Shown: in pieces, positions 55,488-64,000 of the stretch
Layout: every line of letters starts with the position of its first letter
How positions within the stretch are numbered: position 1 is the first letter of the stretch
Origin: Pseudomonas helvetica
Lineage (GTDB): Bacteria > Pseudomonadota > Gammaproteobacteria > Pseudomonadales > Pseudomonadaceae
Length of the DNA: 64,000 nucleotides
Assembly (NCBI RefSeq): GCF_039908645.1
Contig: NZ_CP150917.1
Location: 2,305,501 to 2,369,500 of the forward strand
Reading direction: 5' to 3'
Program-made: the position numbers and the translations under genes
Notes under the pieces: model-generated
The model's database searches: none
What the model was told of the DNA's origin: nothing
The model's input: the letters and a program-made list of their open reading frames with translations, nothing else

Positions 55488-56312
55488 ATGGCGGCCGACG
55501 GCTTTTTCCGGATCGCGTTGGGCGTTGAATACAAAGGCTCGCGCTATCGCGGCTGGCAGCGTCAGGCGTCCGGTGTGGCCACCGTGCAGGAAATCCTCGA
55601 AACGGCGCTGTCGAAGGTCGCGGACTCGCCGGTGTCCTTGCACTGCGCGGGTCGCACCGACGCCGGCGTGCATGCCTGTGGCCAGGTGGTGCATTTCGAT
55701 ACCCAGGTCGACCGCTCGTTGAAGGCCTGGGTCATGGGCGCCAACATCAACTTGCCCCATGACATCAGTGTCAGTTGGGCCAAGGTCATGCCCGCGCACT
55801 TTCATGCGCGTTTCAAGGCGATTGCCCGGCGTTATCGGTATGTGATCTACAACGATCAGATCCGTCCGGCGCACCTCAACGAAGAGGTCACCTGGAATCA
55901 CCGGCCGCTGGATGTCCAGCGCATGGCCGAGGCGGCGCAACATCTGATCGGTACCCACGACTTCAGCGCTTTCCGCGCCGGACAGTGCCAGGCCAAGTCG
56001 CCGATCAAGGAAATCCATCACCTGCGCGTCACCCGGCACGGCAAGATGATCGTGCTGGATATCCGCGCCAGTGCGTTCCTGCATCACATGGTGCGCAATA
56101 TCGCCGGCGTGCTGATGACCATCGGTGCCGGTGAGCGTCCGGTGGAGTGGGCCAAAGAAGTGCTGGAAAGCCGGGTCCGCCGTACCGGTGGCGTCACGGC
56201 CCATCCATTCGGGCTGTACCTGGTGCAGGTCGAGTACCGCGACGAGTTCGAGTTGCCCGAGCGTTACATCGGTCCGCACTTCCTGACCGGCTTCTCGGAA
56301 CTTGACGGCTGA
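55488..56312 (+). CDS. truA: tRNA pseudouridine(38-40) synthase
   Basis: Isomerises uridines 38-40 in the anticodon stem. The 274-residue protein has GVEYKGSRYRGWQRQ (about 13-27), the catalytic Asp in CAGRTDAGVHACGQ (about 60) and FHARFKAIARRYRY. The start is uncertain: ATG 55488 is chosen, but TTG 55458 would add ten residues (ANIDNPAAE) like those at the N-terminus of some relatives. Confidence 0.95.
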   Translation: MAADGFFRIALGVEYKGSRYRGWQRQASGVATVQEILETALSKVADSPVSLHCAGRTDAGVHACGQVVHFDTQVDRSLKAWVMGANINLPHDISVSWAKVMPAHFHARFKAIARRYRYVIYNDQIRPAHLNEEVTWNHRPLDVQRMAEAAQHLIGTHDFSAFRAGQCQAKSPIKEIHHLRVTRHGKMIVLDIRASAFLHHMVRNIAGVLMTIGAGERPVEWAKEVLESRVRRTGGVTAHPFGLYLVQVEYRDEFELPERYIGPHFLTGFSELDG

Positions 56313-56375
56313 CGCCCTCGAATGCATTTGCTACCATCCGGGACTTTCCCGGATTTGCCCTGAGGTTCAAACGAC

Positions 56376-56999
56376 ATGTCAGCCGTTCGCAGCAAAATTT
56401 GTGGGATTACCCGCATTGAAGATGCGTTGGCAGCGGTTGAAGCCGGGGCGGACGCAATCGGTTTGGTGTTCTATGCCAAAAGCCCGCGAGCGGTAACGGT
56501 GCAGCAGGCCCGCGCGATCATCGCCGCGTTGCCGCCATTCGTGACCACGGTGGGCTTGTTCGTCAACGCCAGCCGCTGCGAACTCGGTGAGATTCTCGAC
56601 GCGGTGCCGCTGGACCTGTTGCAGTTCCACGGCGACGAAACCCCGGCCGATTGCGAGGGTTACCATCGACCGTACATCAAGGCATTGCGGGTCAAGGCGG
56701 GCGACGACATCGCTGCCAGTTGCGATCTTTACGCTAAAGCCAGCGGCATTTTGCTCGATACCTATGTCGAAGGTGTTCCCGGTGGAACCGGCGAGGCCTT
56801 TGACTGGTCATTGATACCGCAAGGTTTGAGCAAGCCGATCATCCTTGCAGGCGGGCTGTCGGCGGCTAATGTCGCCGAGGCCATTGCCCGGGTTCACCCG
56901 TACGCGGTGGACGTCAGCGGTGGGGTAGAGCAGAGCAAGGGCATCAAGGATCACGCGAAGATTCGCGCGTTTATACAGGCAGTGCGCACTAGCGTGTAG
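56376..56999 (+). CDS. trpF: Phosphoribosylanthranilate isomerase
   Basis: The Amadori rearrangement step of tryptophan synthesis. The 207-residue TIM barrel starts [20 protein letters not shown] with the catalytic Cys in KICGIT (about 9) and Asp in LLDTYVEG (about 129), then [16 protein letters not shown]. Complete. Shares a transcript direction with truA and accD. Confidence 0.95.
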   Translation: MSAVRSKICGITRIEDALAAVEAGADAIGLVFYAKSPRAVTVQQARAIIAALPPFVTTVGLFVNASRCELGEILDAVPLDLLQFHGDETPADCEGYHRPYIKALRVKAGDDIAASCDLYAKASGILLDTYVEGVPGGTGEAFDWSLIPQGLSKPIILAGGLSAANVAEAIARVHPYAVDVSGGVEQSKGIKDHAKIRAFIQAVRTSV

Positions 57000-57218
57000 T
57001 CGATGTGACGGCTGGCAGTCTGCCGCCGTCCATTGCACTGTTACGAAACAGGTGTACTGCATAAGGCAGGCATGGCTGAGGGTTGTTGGGTTGTACGAAG
57101 GTCAGTCTTGCTGACCCGGCTGTCCACCGATCATCGCCGCACACATGAATTTAGCTCAAGGGCATACGCGGGGCTGCGAACCAGAGCGTTCGAGCCGCCG
57201 GTACTGGAGAAAGAAAGC

Positions 57219-58139
57219 ATGAGCAACTGGTTAGTAGACAAACTGATCCCTTCGATCATGCGTTCCGAGGTGAAGAAAAGCTCGGTGCCTGAAGGCCTGT
57301 GGCACAAGTGCCCGTCCTGCGAGGCGGTGTTGTATCGTCCAGAGCTGGAAAAGACCCTGGATGTTTGCCCCAAGTGCAACCACCACATGCGCATCGGCGC
57401 ACGTGCACGGATCGACATCTTCCTTGACGCCGAAGGCCGTGCCGAACTGGGCGCTGACCTGGAGCCGGTTGACCGTCTGAAGTTCCGCGACGGCAAGAAG
57501 TACAAGGATCGCCTGACCGCTGCGCAGAAGCAGACCGGCGAAAAAGACGCACTGATCTCCATGAGCGGTACCCTGCTGGGCATGCCGGTTGTGGTGTCGG
57601 CGTTCGAATTCTCCTTCATGGGCGGTTCGATGGGCGCGATCGTTGGCGAGCGCTTCGTGCGTGCGGCCAACTACGCGCTGGAAAATCGTTGCCCGATGAT
57701 CTGCTTCGCCGCTTCCGGCGGTGCGCGGATGCAGGAAGCGCTGATCTCGCTGATGCAAATGGCCAAGACCTCCGCGGTACTGGCGCGTCTGCGCGAAGAA
57801 GGCATTCCATTCATCTCCGTGCTGACCGACCCGGTCTACGGCGGTGTTTCCGCCAGTCTGGCGATGCTCGGCGACGTGATTGTCGGTGAGCCAAAAGCCC
57901 TGATCGGCTTCGCCGGTCCGCGCGTTATCGAGCAGACCGTGCGTGAAAAACTGCCGGAAGGCTTCCAGCGCAGCGAATTCCTGCTGGAGCACGGCGCGAT
58001 CGACATGATCATTGCGCGTCAGGAGTTGCGTCCGCGTCTGGGTAACCTGCTGGCACAACTGATGGGTCTGCCGACGCCTGAGTTCGTGGCTGCGCCCGTC
58101 GAGCCAATCGTGGTTCCGCCGGTGCCTGCAAACCTATGA
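57219..58139 (+). CDS. accD: Acetyl-CoA carboxylase, carboxyltransferase beta subunit
   Basis: First step of fatty acid synthesis, pairs with AccA. The 306-residue protein has the four-Cys zinc ribbon [13 protein letters not shown] with CPKC (about 29-52) and the crotonase-like carboxyltransferase core with [19 protein letters not shown] (about 168-186). ATG 57219 follows AGAAAGAAAGC; a long upstream frame is not family-like. Overlaps folC by four bases. Confidence 0.97.
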   Translation: MSNWLVDKLIPSIMRSEVKKSSVPEGLWHKCPSCEAVLYRPELEKTLDVCPKCNHHMRIGARARIDIFLDAEGRAELGADLEPVDRLKFRDGKKYKDRLTAAQKQTGEKDALISMSGTLLGMPVVVSAFEFSFMGGSMGAIVGERFVRAANYALENRCPMICFAASGGARMQEALISLMQMAKTSAVLARLREEGIPFISVLTDPVYGGVSASLAMLGDVIVGEPKALIGFAGPRVIEQTVREKLPEGFQRSEFLLEHGAIDMIIARQELRPRLGNLLAQLMGLPTPEFVAAPVEPIVVPPVPANL

Positions 58140-59443
58140 CCGAACGTACCCTTGGCGACTGGCTCGCCTACCTTGAGCAGTTGCATCCGTCAGCCATCGA
58201 TATGGGGCTTGCGCGCTCGCAAGAGGTAGCCTCCCGGATGGGATTGGGCAAGCCAGCGCCTCGGGTGATCACGGTCACCGGCACCAACGGCAAAGGGTCT
58301 ACCTGTGCGTTCGTGGCATCATTGCTGCGGGCGCAGGGACTCACGGTCGGTGTCTACAATTCTCCGCACCTGCTGCGTTACAACGAGCGGGTGCAGATCA
58401 ATGGCGTCGAAGCCACTGATGCGCAGTTGTGCGAAGCCTTTGCGGCAGTCGACGCCGGGCGCGGTGAAATTTCCCTGACCTACTTTGAAGTGGGCACTCT
58501 GGCGGCGTTCTGGTTGTTTCAGCGTGCAGGTCTGGATGCGGTGGTGCTGGAAGTCGGCCTCGGCGGACGCCTGGATACCGTCAATCTGGTGGATGCCGAT
58601 GTCGCACTGGTCACCAGTATTGGCGTCGATCACGCAGATTACCTCGGCAATACCCGCGAATCCGTGGCCTTCGAAAAGGCCGGCATTTTCCGTCAGGGCG
58701 CGCCTGCGCTCTGTGGTGACCTCAATCCGCCTCAACCCCTGCTGGATAAAGTGCGCGAGCTCAATTGCCCGTTCTTCTTGCGGGGGCGTGATTTCGATTT
58801 GGGCGTTACCGAGCAGAACTGGCAGTGGCGGGGCGTCGATCCCCAAGGGCGTGCGATAGAGCTGCACGACTTGCCGCTGCTCGATCTGCCGATGGAGAAC
58901 GCCGCGCTGGCGTTGCAGGCTTATGCGCTGCTGGGTTTGCCATGGCAGGCCGAGCAAATTCTCGCTGCGTTGAAAGCAACGAAAGTGGTCGGGCGTCTGG
59001 ATCGCCGCCAGTTCAACTGGCACGGCAAGCGCCTGAACCTGATGCTGGATGTGGGTCATAACCCGCATGCGGCCGAGTATCTGGCCCAGCGTTTGGTTCG
59101 CCGGCCAATAGCGGGTCGACGGTTGGCAGTATTTGGTTTGTTGGCTGACAAGGATCTCGATGGAGTTGTCGGCGAATTGAGTGGTAGTGTCCAGCATTGG
59201 GCTGTCGCCCCGCTCGATTCTGCGCGCGCACGTCCGGTTGCGGATTTGCAGGTTGCGTTGCAGAACCTTGGGGCGTCGGTAACATCCTATGCAAGTGTCG
59301 CCGATGCCCTGGAAGGGCAGTGCGCGCTGGCAACGGCGGAAGATGAAATTCTGCTGTTCGGATCATTTTATTGTGTTGCCGAGGCCCTCGAATGGTTGGC
59401 TCGGCGCTCCACGGAGGAAGCTGCACATGGCTTTGCTGGATAA
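58136..59443 (+). CDS. folC: Dihydrofolate synthase / folylpolyglutamate synthase
   Basis: Adds glutamate to dihydropteroate and folates. The 435-residue Mur-ligase-like enzyme has the P-loop [16 protein letters not shown] (about 43-58), [27 protein letters not shown] (about 138-150), [11 protein letters not shown] and [19 protein letters not shown] overlaps the accD stop (ATGA). Complete. Confidence 0.96.
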   Translation: MTERTLGDWLAYLEQLHPSAIDMGLARSQEVASRMGLGKPAPRVITVTGTNGKGSTCAFVASLLRAQGLTVGVYNSPHLLRYNERVQINGVEATDAQLCEAFAAVDAGRGEISLTYFEVGTLAAFWLFQRAGLDAVVLEVGLGGRLDTVNLVDADVALVTSIGVDHADYLGNTRESVAFEKAGIFRQGAPALCGDLNPPQPLLDKVRELNCPFFLRGRDFDLGVTEQNWQWRGVDPQGRAIELHDLPLLDLPMENAALALQAYALLGLPWQAEQILAALKATKVVGRLDRRQFNWHGKRLNLMLDVGHNPHAAEYLAQRLVRRPIAGRRLAVFGLLADKDLDGVVGELSGSVQHWAVAPLDSARARPVADLQVALQNLGASVTSYASVADALEGQCALATAEDEILLFGSFYCVAEALEWLARRSTEEAAHGFAG

Positions 59444-60074
59444 CGCGTACAAGCAGCGGATGGTTGGGGCTCTGGTTCTGGTGGCATTGGCGGTGATTTT
59501 CTTGCCAATGCTGTTTTCCCGGGAAGATGAGCAGCGTCAGGTGGTGGTTCATGCCCCGGCTGCACCTCAAGCCCCGGCAATGCCGCAGGTGCAGATCGAG
59601 CCCGTGGTGGTGCCGGAGCCGCAAGCGTTGCCGCAGGAGCCGGTTCCAAGTGATGAAGAGATTACTGCCGAACAAGCACCGCCCAAGCCGGTTGCCCCCA
59701 TCGCACCAGCCCCGGTTGTCGCTAAACCGGTAACGCCACCGCCTGCGCCCAAACCGGTAGCAGCGCCGGCGCAACCGATCGCCGCGGCGCCGAGCAAGCC
59801 TGACACCAGCCAGAGTCGCGTCGATGCCAATGGCCTGTCGGTCAGTTGGTCGGTGCAGTTGGCCAGCCTGTCGAGCCGTGAAAGCGCCGAAAGCTTGCAG
59901 AAAACCCTGCGTAGCCAGGGTTACAATGCCTACATCCGTACCGCCGATGGCAAGAACCGGGTGTTTGTCGGTCCGTTGATCGAGCGTGCAGAGGCTGATC
60001 GCCTGCGTGACCTGCTGGGTCGGCAGCAGAACCTCAAGGGCTTTGTCGTTCGCTTTCAGCCTGAACGCGGCTAA
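59427..60074 (+). CDS. SPOR-domain protein (DedD-like)
   Basis: A 215-residue bitopic protein. Membrane helix at about 12-31 (MVGALVLVALAVIFLPMLFS), a long proline/alanine/valine-rich periplasmic linker (about 45-135) and a C-terminal SPOR domain (about 140-212; WSVQLASLSSRESAESL, RVFVGPLIERAEADRL) that binds denuded septal glycan. Overlaps the folC end by 17 bp. Probably works in cell division. Confidence 0.9.
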   Translation: MALLDNAYKQRMVGALVLVALAVIFLPMLFSREDEQRQVVVHAPAAPQAPAMPQVQIEPVVVPEPQALPQEPVPSDEEITAEQAPPKPVAPIAPAPVVAKPVTPPPAPKPVAAPAQPIAAAPSKPDTSQSRVDANGLSVSWSVQLASLSSRESAESLQKTLRSQGYNAYIRTADGKNRVFVGPLIERAEADRLRDLLGRQQNLKGFVVRFQPERG

Positions 60075-60172
60075 CGCTAACTGACTGATTTCAAATGCAC
60101 TTGCAATCGCAGCTTACCGACAGCCATGGGCTCTGCTAAAATGCGCCGCCTTATCCGTCTGTAGGCTGCACT

Positions 60173-60733
60173 GTGCCATTTACCTGGGTTGACTGGGCGA
60201 TCGTCGCGATCGTCGCCATCTCCGCTTTGATTAGTCTGAGCCGCGGCTTCGTCAAGGAAGCCTTGTCGCTGCTGACCTGGATCATCGCAGGAGCTGTTGC
60301 CTGGATGTTCGGTGGCTCACTGTCCGAGTACCTCGCCGGATACATCGAAACACCGTCGGCTCGCGTGATCGCGGGCTGTGCCATCATTTTTGTCGCCACC
60401 TTAATAGTGGGCGCAATGATCAATTACCTTATCAGCGAACTGGTTCGCGTCACCGGCCTGTCCGGGACCGACCGTTTTCTTGGCATGGCCTTCGGCGCGG
60501 CGCGTGGCGCGATGCTGGTGGTCACCGCCGTCGGGCTCTTGAGTCTGGGCCCGGTACAGCAGGATAAGTGGTGGCAGGAGTCAAGGCTCGTGCCACAATT
60601 TCTATTGGTTGCAGACTGGTCCAAAAACCTCATATTAGGGTGGAGCAGTCAGTGGCTGGCCAGCGGTATCAGCGTACCCGCTGACATACCGTTCAAGGAG
60701 CATCTCTTGCCGACGGCCAAAACGCCGCAGTGA
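60173..60733 (+). CDS. cvpA: CvpA family membrane protein
   Basis: A 186-residue inner-membrane protein with about four helices, beginning with GTG and MPFTWVDWAIVAIVAISALI, then SLSRGFVKEALSLLTWIIAG. Known for a colicin V production phenotype in E. coli and located before purF in most gamma-proteobacteria, as here. The molecular role is not settled. Confidence 0.93.
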   Translation: MPFTWVDWAIVAIVAISALISLSRGFVKEALSLLTWIIAGAVAWMFGGSLSEYLAGYIETPSARVIAGCAIIFVATLIVGAMINYLISELVRVTGLSGTDRFLGMAFGAARGAMLVVTAVGLLSLGPVQQDKWWQESRLVPQFLLVADWSKNLILGWSSQWLASGISVPADIPFKEHLLPTAKTPQ

Positions 60734-60774
60734 GATGTGTTCAGTTCAGTTTCATTAAGTAGGGGTTGCGTCGC

Positions 60775-62280
60775 ATGTGTGGCATCGTCGGTATCGTCGG
60801 TAAGTCGAACGTCAATCAGGCGCTGTATGACGCGCTAACCGTCCTCCAGCACCGCGGCCAGGACGCTGCCGGTATCGTGACCAGCCATGATGGCCGGTTA
60901 TTCCTGCGCAAGGACAACGGTCTGGTTCGTGACGTGTTTCATCAGCGTCACATGCAGCGCCTGGTCGGTCACATGGGTATTGGCCATGTGCGTTATCCGA
61001 CTGCGGGCAGCTCGACTTCGGCCGAAGCTCAACCGTTTTACGTCAACTCGCCGTATGGCATCACCCTGGCGCACAACGGTAACCTGACCAATGTTGAACA
61101 GCTGGCCAAGGAGATTTACGAATCTGACCTGCGCCACGTCAACACCAACTCCGATTCGGAAGTGCTGCTCAACGTGTTCGCTCACGAGCTGGCCCAGCGC
61201 GGCAAGTTGCAGCCAACCGAAGAAGACGTGTTTGCGGCCGTCACCGACGTGCACAACCGTTGCGTGGGTGGTTACGCAGTCGTTGCGATGGTGACCGGTT
61301 ACGGCATCGTCGGTTTCCGTGATCCGCACGGCATCCGCCCGATCGTCTTCGGCCAGCGTCATACCGACGAAGGCGTCGAATACATGATCGCCTCTGAAAG
61401 CGTTTCCCTGGACGTGCTCGGTTTCACCCTGATTCGCGACCTCGCGCCGGGCGAAGCGGTCTACATCACTGAAGACGGCAAGCTGCACACCCGTCAGTGC
61501 GCGACCAACCCATCGCTGACTCCATGCATTTTCGAACACGTCTACCTGGCGCGTCCGGATTCGATCATCGATGGCGTTTCGGTTTACAAGGCTCGCCTGC
61601 GCATGGGTGAGAAACTCGCCGAGAAGATCCTGCGCGAGCGTCCGGAGCATGACATCGACGTGGTCATCCCGATTCCGGATACCAGCCGCACCGCGGCGCT
61701 GGAGCTGGCGAACCATCTGGGCGTGAAGTTCCGCGAAGGCTTCGTGAAGAACCGCTACATCGGCCGGACCTTCATCATGCCGGGCCAGGCCGCACGGAAA
61801 AAATCCGTACGCCAGAAGCTCAACGCCATCGAGCTGGAATTCCGCGGCAAGAACGTGATGCTGGTGGACGACTCGATCGTTCGCGGCACCACCTGCAAGC
61901 AGATCATCCAGATGGCTCGCGAAGCCGGCGCCAAAAACGTCTACTTCTGCTCGGCAGCGCCAGCCGTGCGTTACCCGAACGTGTATGGCATCGACATGCC
62001 AAGCGCCCACGAGTTGATCGCTCACAATCGTACGACTCAAGACGTGGCTGATCTGATCGGCGCTGATTGGCTCATCTATCAGGACCTGCCTGACTTGATC
62101 GAAGCGGTCGGTGGCGGCAAGATCAAGATCGAGAACTTCGATTGTGCGGTGTTCGACGGCAAGTACGTCACCGGTGACGTCGACGAGGCTTACCTGAACA
62201 AGATCGAGCAGGCACGTAACGATGCCTCCAAGGTCAAGACGCAGGCAGTCAGTGCGATCATCGATCTGTACAACAACTGA
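60775..62280 (+). CDS. purF: Amidophosphoribosyltransferase
   Basis: First committed step of purine synthesis. The 501-residue protein has the N-terminal Ntn glutaminase [19 protein letters not shown] with Cys2 nucleophile (so ATG 60775 is required), then RGQDAAGI, and the PRPP-binding [12 protein letters not shown] (about 362-373). Complete. Followed by a terminator. Confidence 0.97.
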   Translation: MCGIVGIVGKSNVNQALYDALTVLQHRGQDAAGIVTSHDGRLFLRKDNGLVRDVFHQRHMQRLVGHMGIGHVRYPTAGSSTSAEAQPFYVNSPYGITLAHNGNLTNVEQLAKEIYESDLRHVNTNSDSEVLLNVFAHELAQRGKLQPTEEDVFAAVTDVHNRCVGGYAVVAMVTGYGIVGFRDPHGIRPIVFGQRHTDEGVEYMIASESVSLDVLGFTLIRDLAPGEAVYITEDGKLHTRQCATNPSLTPCIFEHVYLARPDSIIDGVSVYKARLRMGEKLAEKILRERPEHDIDVVIPIPDTSRTAALELANHLGVKFREGFVKNRYIGRTFIMPGQAARKKSVRQKLNAIELEFRGKNVMLVDDSIVRGTTCKQIIQMAREAGAKNVYFCSAAPAVRYPNVYGIDMPSAHELIAHNRTTQDVADLIGADWLIYQDLPDLIEAVGGGKIKIENFDCAVFDGKYVTGDVDEAYLNKIEQARNDASKVKTQAVSAIIDLYNN

Positions 62281-62286
62281 GTTTCT

Positions 62287-62311
62287 ACCGGCCCTGAGGG
62301 GCCGGTTTTGT
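62287..62311 (+). terminator. Terminator of purF
   Basis: ACCGGCCC, loop TGA, GGGGCCGGTTTTG. A short stem seven bases after the stop; the T-run is modest, so read-through to metZ is possible. Confidence 0.7.
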
Positions 62312-62346
62312 ATCTATCAATAAAGAACAAGGCAAGGAGTGACAGC

Positions 62347-63558
62347 ATGAGTCAGGAGTGGGATGCCGGTCGGCTGGACAGCGACCTCGATGGCGTAGCG
62401 TTCGATACCCTGGCCGTACGCGCCGGTCAGCACCGTACGCCGGAAGGCGAACACGGTGATCCGATGTTCTTCACTTCGAGCTACGTGTTCCGTACCGCTG
62501 CCGATGCGGCGGCACGCTTCGCTGGCGAGGTGCCGGGCAACGTTTACTCGCGCTACACCAACCCGACCGTTCGCTCGTTCGAAGAGCGGATTGCCGCTCT
62601 CGAGGGTGCCGAGCAGGCAGTCGCAACGGCTACTGGTATGGCTGCGATCCTTGCGGTGGTGATGAGCCTGTGCAGTGCTGGCGATCATGTGCTGGTCTCG
62701 CGCAGCGTGTTCGGCTCGACCATCAGCCTGTTTGAAAAGTACTTCAAGCGTTTTGGCATCGAAGTCGATTATGTGCCTCTGGCTGAGCTGTCCGGCTGGG
62801 ACGCGGCAATCAAGGCCAACACCAAATTGCTGTTCGTCGAATCGCCGTCCAATCCTTTGGCCGAGTTGGTGGACATTGCTGCGTTGTCGAAAATCGCTCA
62901 CGCCAAGGGCGCGATGCTGGTGGTCGACAACTGCTTCTGCACGCCAGCCTTGCAGCAGCCGCTGAAGCTCGGTGCGGACGTGGTCGTGCATTCGGCTACC
63001 AAGTTCATCGACGGCCAGGGTCGTTGCATGGGCGGTGTGGTGGCCGGTCGTAGCGAGCAGATGAAAGAGATCGTCGGCTTCCTGCGCACCGCCGGGCCGA
63101 CCTTGAGCCCGTTCAACGCCTGGATCTTCCTCAAGGGTCTGGAAACGTTGAACCTGCGCATGAAGGCGCACTGCGCCAATGCCCAGCAACTGGCCGAGTG
63201 GCTGGAGCAGCAGGACGGCATCGAGAAAGTCCACTATGCCGGCCTCAAGAGCCATCCGCAGCATGAGTTGGCTCAGCGCCAGCAGAAGGGTTTTGGCGCC
63301 GTGGTAAGTTTCGAGGTCAAGGGTGGCAAAGACGGCGCCTGGCGTTTTATCGATGCCACGCGTTTGATTTCAATCACCGCCAACCTCGGTGACAGCAAGA
63401 CCACCATTACCCATCCGAGCACCACCTCTCACGGTCGCCTGGCGCCGCAAGAGCGTGAGGCGGCGGGGATTCGCGACAGCTTGATCCGCATTGCGGTCGG
63501 CCTCGAAGACGTGGCTGACCTGCAAGCGGATCTGGCGCGCGGGCTGGCTGCCTTGTGA
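62347..63558 (+). CDS. metZ: O-succinylhomoserine sulfhydrylase
   Basis: Makes homocysteine directly from O-succinylhomoserine and sulfide, the methionine route used by Pseudomonas. The 403-residue PLP enzyme has [20 protein letters not shown] (about 59-78), the Schiff-base Lys in [12 protein letters not shown] (about 211) and a C-terminal [21 protein letters not shown] segment. AAGGAGTGACAGC precedes ATG 62347. Confidence 0.95.
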   Translation: MSQEWDAGRLDSDLDGVAFDTLAVRAGQHRTPEGEHGDPMFFTSSYVFRTAADAAARFAGEVPGNVYSRYTNPTVRSFEERIAALEGAEQAVATATGMAAILAVVMSLCSAGDHVLVSRSVFGSTISLFEKYFKRFGIEVDYVPLAELSGWDAAIKANTKLLFVESPSNPLAELVDIAALSKIAHAKGAMLVVDNCFCTPALQQPLKLGADVVVHSATKFIDGQGRCMGGVVAGRSEQMKEIVGFLRTAGPTLSPFNAWIFLKGLETLNLRMKAHCANAQQLAEWLEQQDGIEKVHYAGLKSHPQHELAQRQQKGFGAVVSFEVKGGKDGAWRFIDATRLISITANLGDSKTTITHPSTTSHGRLAPQEREAAGIRDSLIRIAVGLEDVADLQADLARGLAAL

Positions 63559-64000
63559 TCGAGTTGTCCGCGCCTGCAAGCAGCGCTAATGGCCGGGTTG
63601 CACTGGTTACCGGTGCTGCGCGCGGCATCGGTCTGGGGATTGCCGCCTGGCTGGTCAGCGAAGGCTGGCAGGTGGTGCTGACCGATCTGGACCGTGCGCG
63701 CGGCTCGAAGGTTGCCAAGGTGCTGGGCGACAACGCCTGCTTCATTGGCATGGACGTGGCCGATGAACAGCAGGTGGCTCAGGGCGTCGCCGAGGTGCTT
63801 GGGCAGTTCGGTCGCATCGACGCGCTGGTGTGCAATGCGGCCGTCGCCGATCCGCACAACATCACGCTGGAAAGCCTCGATCTGGCGTACTGGAATCGGG
63901 TGTTGGCGGTGAACCTCAGTGGGCCAATGTTGCTGGCCAAGCACTGTGCGCCTTACTTGCGCGCTCACAGTGGCGCCATCGTCAATCTGGCCTCGACCCG
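63555..64000 (+). CDS. Short-chain dehydrogenase/reductase (3' truncated by window edge)
   Basis: An NAD(P)-dependent oxidoreductase. GTG 63555 overlaps the metZ stop (GTGA), so the two are coupled. The visible 148 residues include the cofactor motif VTGAARGIG (about 19-27), an Asp after strand 2 (LTDLDRARG) favouring [11 protein letters not shown] (the NAG-like motif as CNAA) and VNLSGPMLL. The catalytic Tyr-Lys lies beyond the window, so its presence cannot be checked. Substrate unknown. Confidence 0.9.
   Translation, partial: MIELSAPASSANGRVALVTGAARGIGLGIAAWLVSEGWQVVLTDLDRARGSKVAKVLGDNACFIGMDVADEQQVAQGVAEVLGQFGRIDALVCNAAVADPHNITLESLDLAYWNRVLAVNLSGPMLLAKHCAPYLRAHSGAIVNLAST

Overview
This window is a piece of a Pseudomonas chromosome, most like the P. 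fluorescens group. The evidence is the core gene order (tyrB/uvrB, gltX next to tRNA-Ala/tRNA-Glu, leuC-leuD-methyltransferase-leuB-asd-usg-fimV-truA-trpF-accD-folC-SPOR-cvpA-purF-metZ), Pseudomonas-type REP palindromes in many intergenic gaps, and high-GC coding sequence over most of its length.

Region 1 (1 to about 10,400) is accessory and decaying. It opens with the 3' part of a phage-type adenine methyltransferase. Then come a wrecked SRAP-domain gene, two AT-rich genes of unknown function, a tiny glycine-rich ORF, a GrlR-like protein, a second eroded methyltransferase 3' end, a decayed tRNA-Gly(CCC)-like sequence that may be an old attachment site, an AT-rich orphan gene, a GATCAG hexamer repeat, a 167-bp MITE-like element and an alanine-rich lipoprotein. 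At its right edge a pair of small Pseudomonas genes (DUF6124-type and possibly DUF3077-like) follows a leader that can fold into a three-way junction. This region shows scars of prophage or island turnover.

Region 2 (10,500-24,000) carries an ars remnant (arsC-arsH with no arsR or pump in view), secreted small proteins, an RNase T2-family nuclease, a HAD hydrolase, a divergent Coq7-like protein, a membrane diguanylate cyclase, a class A beta-lactamase next to an arylamine N-acetyltransferase, a BrnT/BrnA toxin-antitoxin pair and an NCS2 nucleobase permease.

Region 3 (22,300-27,000) is an NAD salvage regulon. nadD-like, nrtR and a Nudix gene run left, and pncA-pncB-nadE run right. Two identical 15-bp boxes in the divergent spacer are probable NrtR sites.

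Region 4 (27,000-64,000) is mostly core. It holds tRNA-Asn, tyrB, uvrB, an EmrAB-type efflux pair, gltX, a tandemly duplicated tRNA-Ala/tRNA-Glu cassette, a TetR/hydrolase pair, dusC, an ibpA-type heat-shock gene with a sigma-32-like promoter and a ROSE-like leader, a five-PAS GGDEF-EAL protein, then leucine, aspartate-family, tryptophan, fatty-acid, folate, purine and methionine biosynthesis genes. The window ends inside a short-chain dehydrogenase. I did not find a clear new multi-gene system. The best leads are the structured leader before the DUF6124-type gene, the cargo between the two methyltransferase copies, and the decayed tRNA-Gly site. All calls are by eye, and no database search was run.
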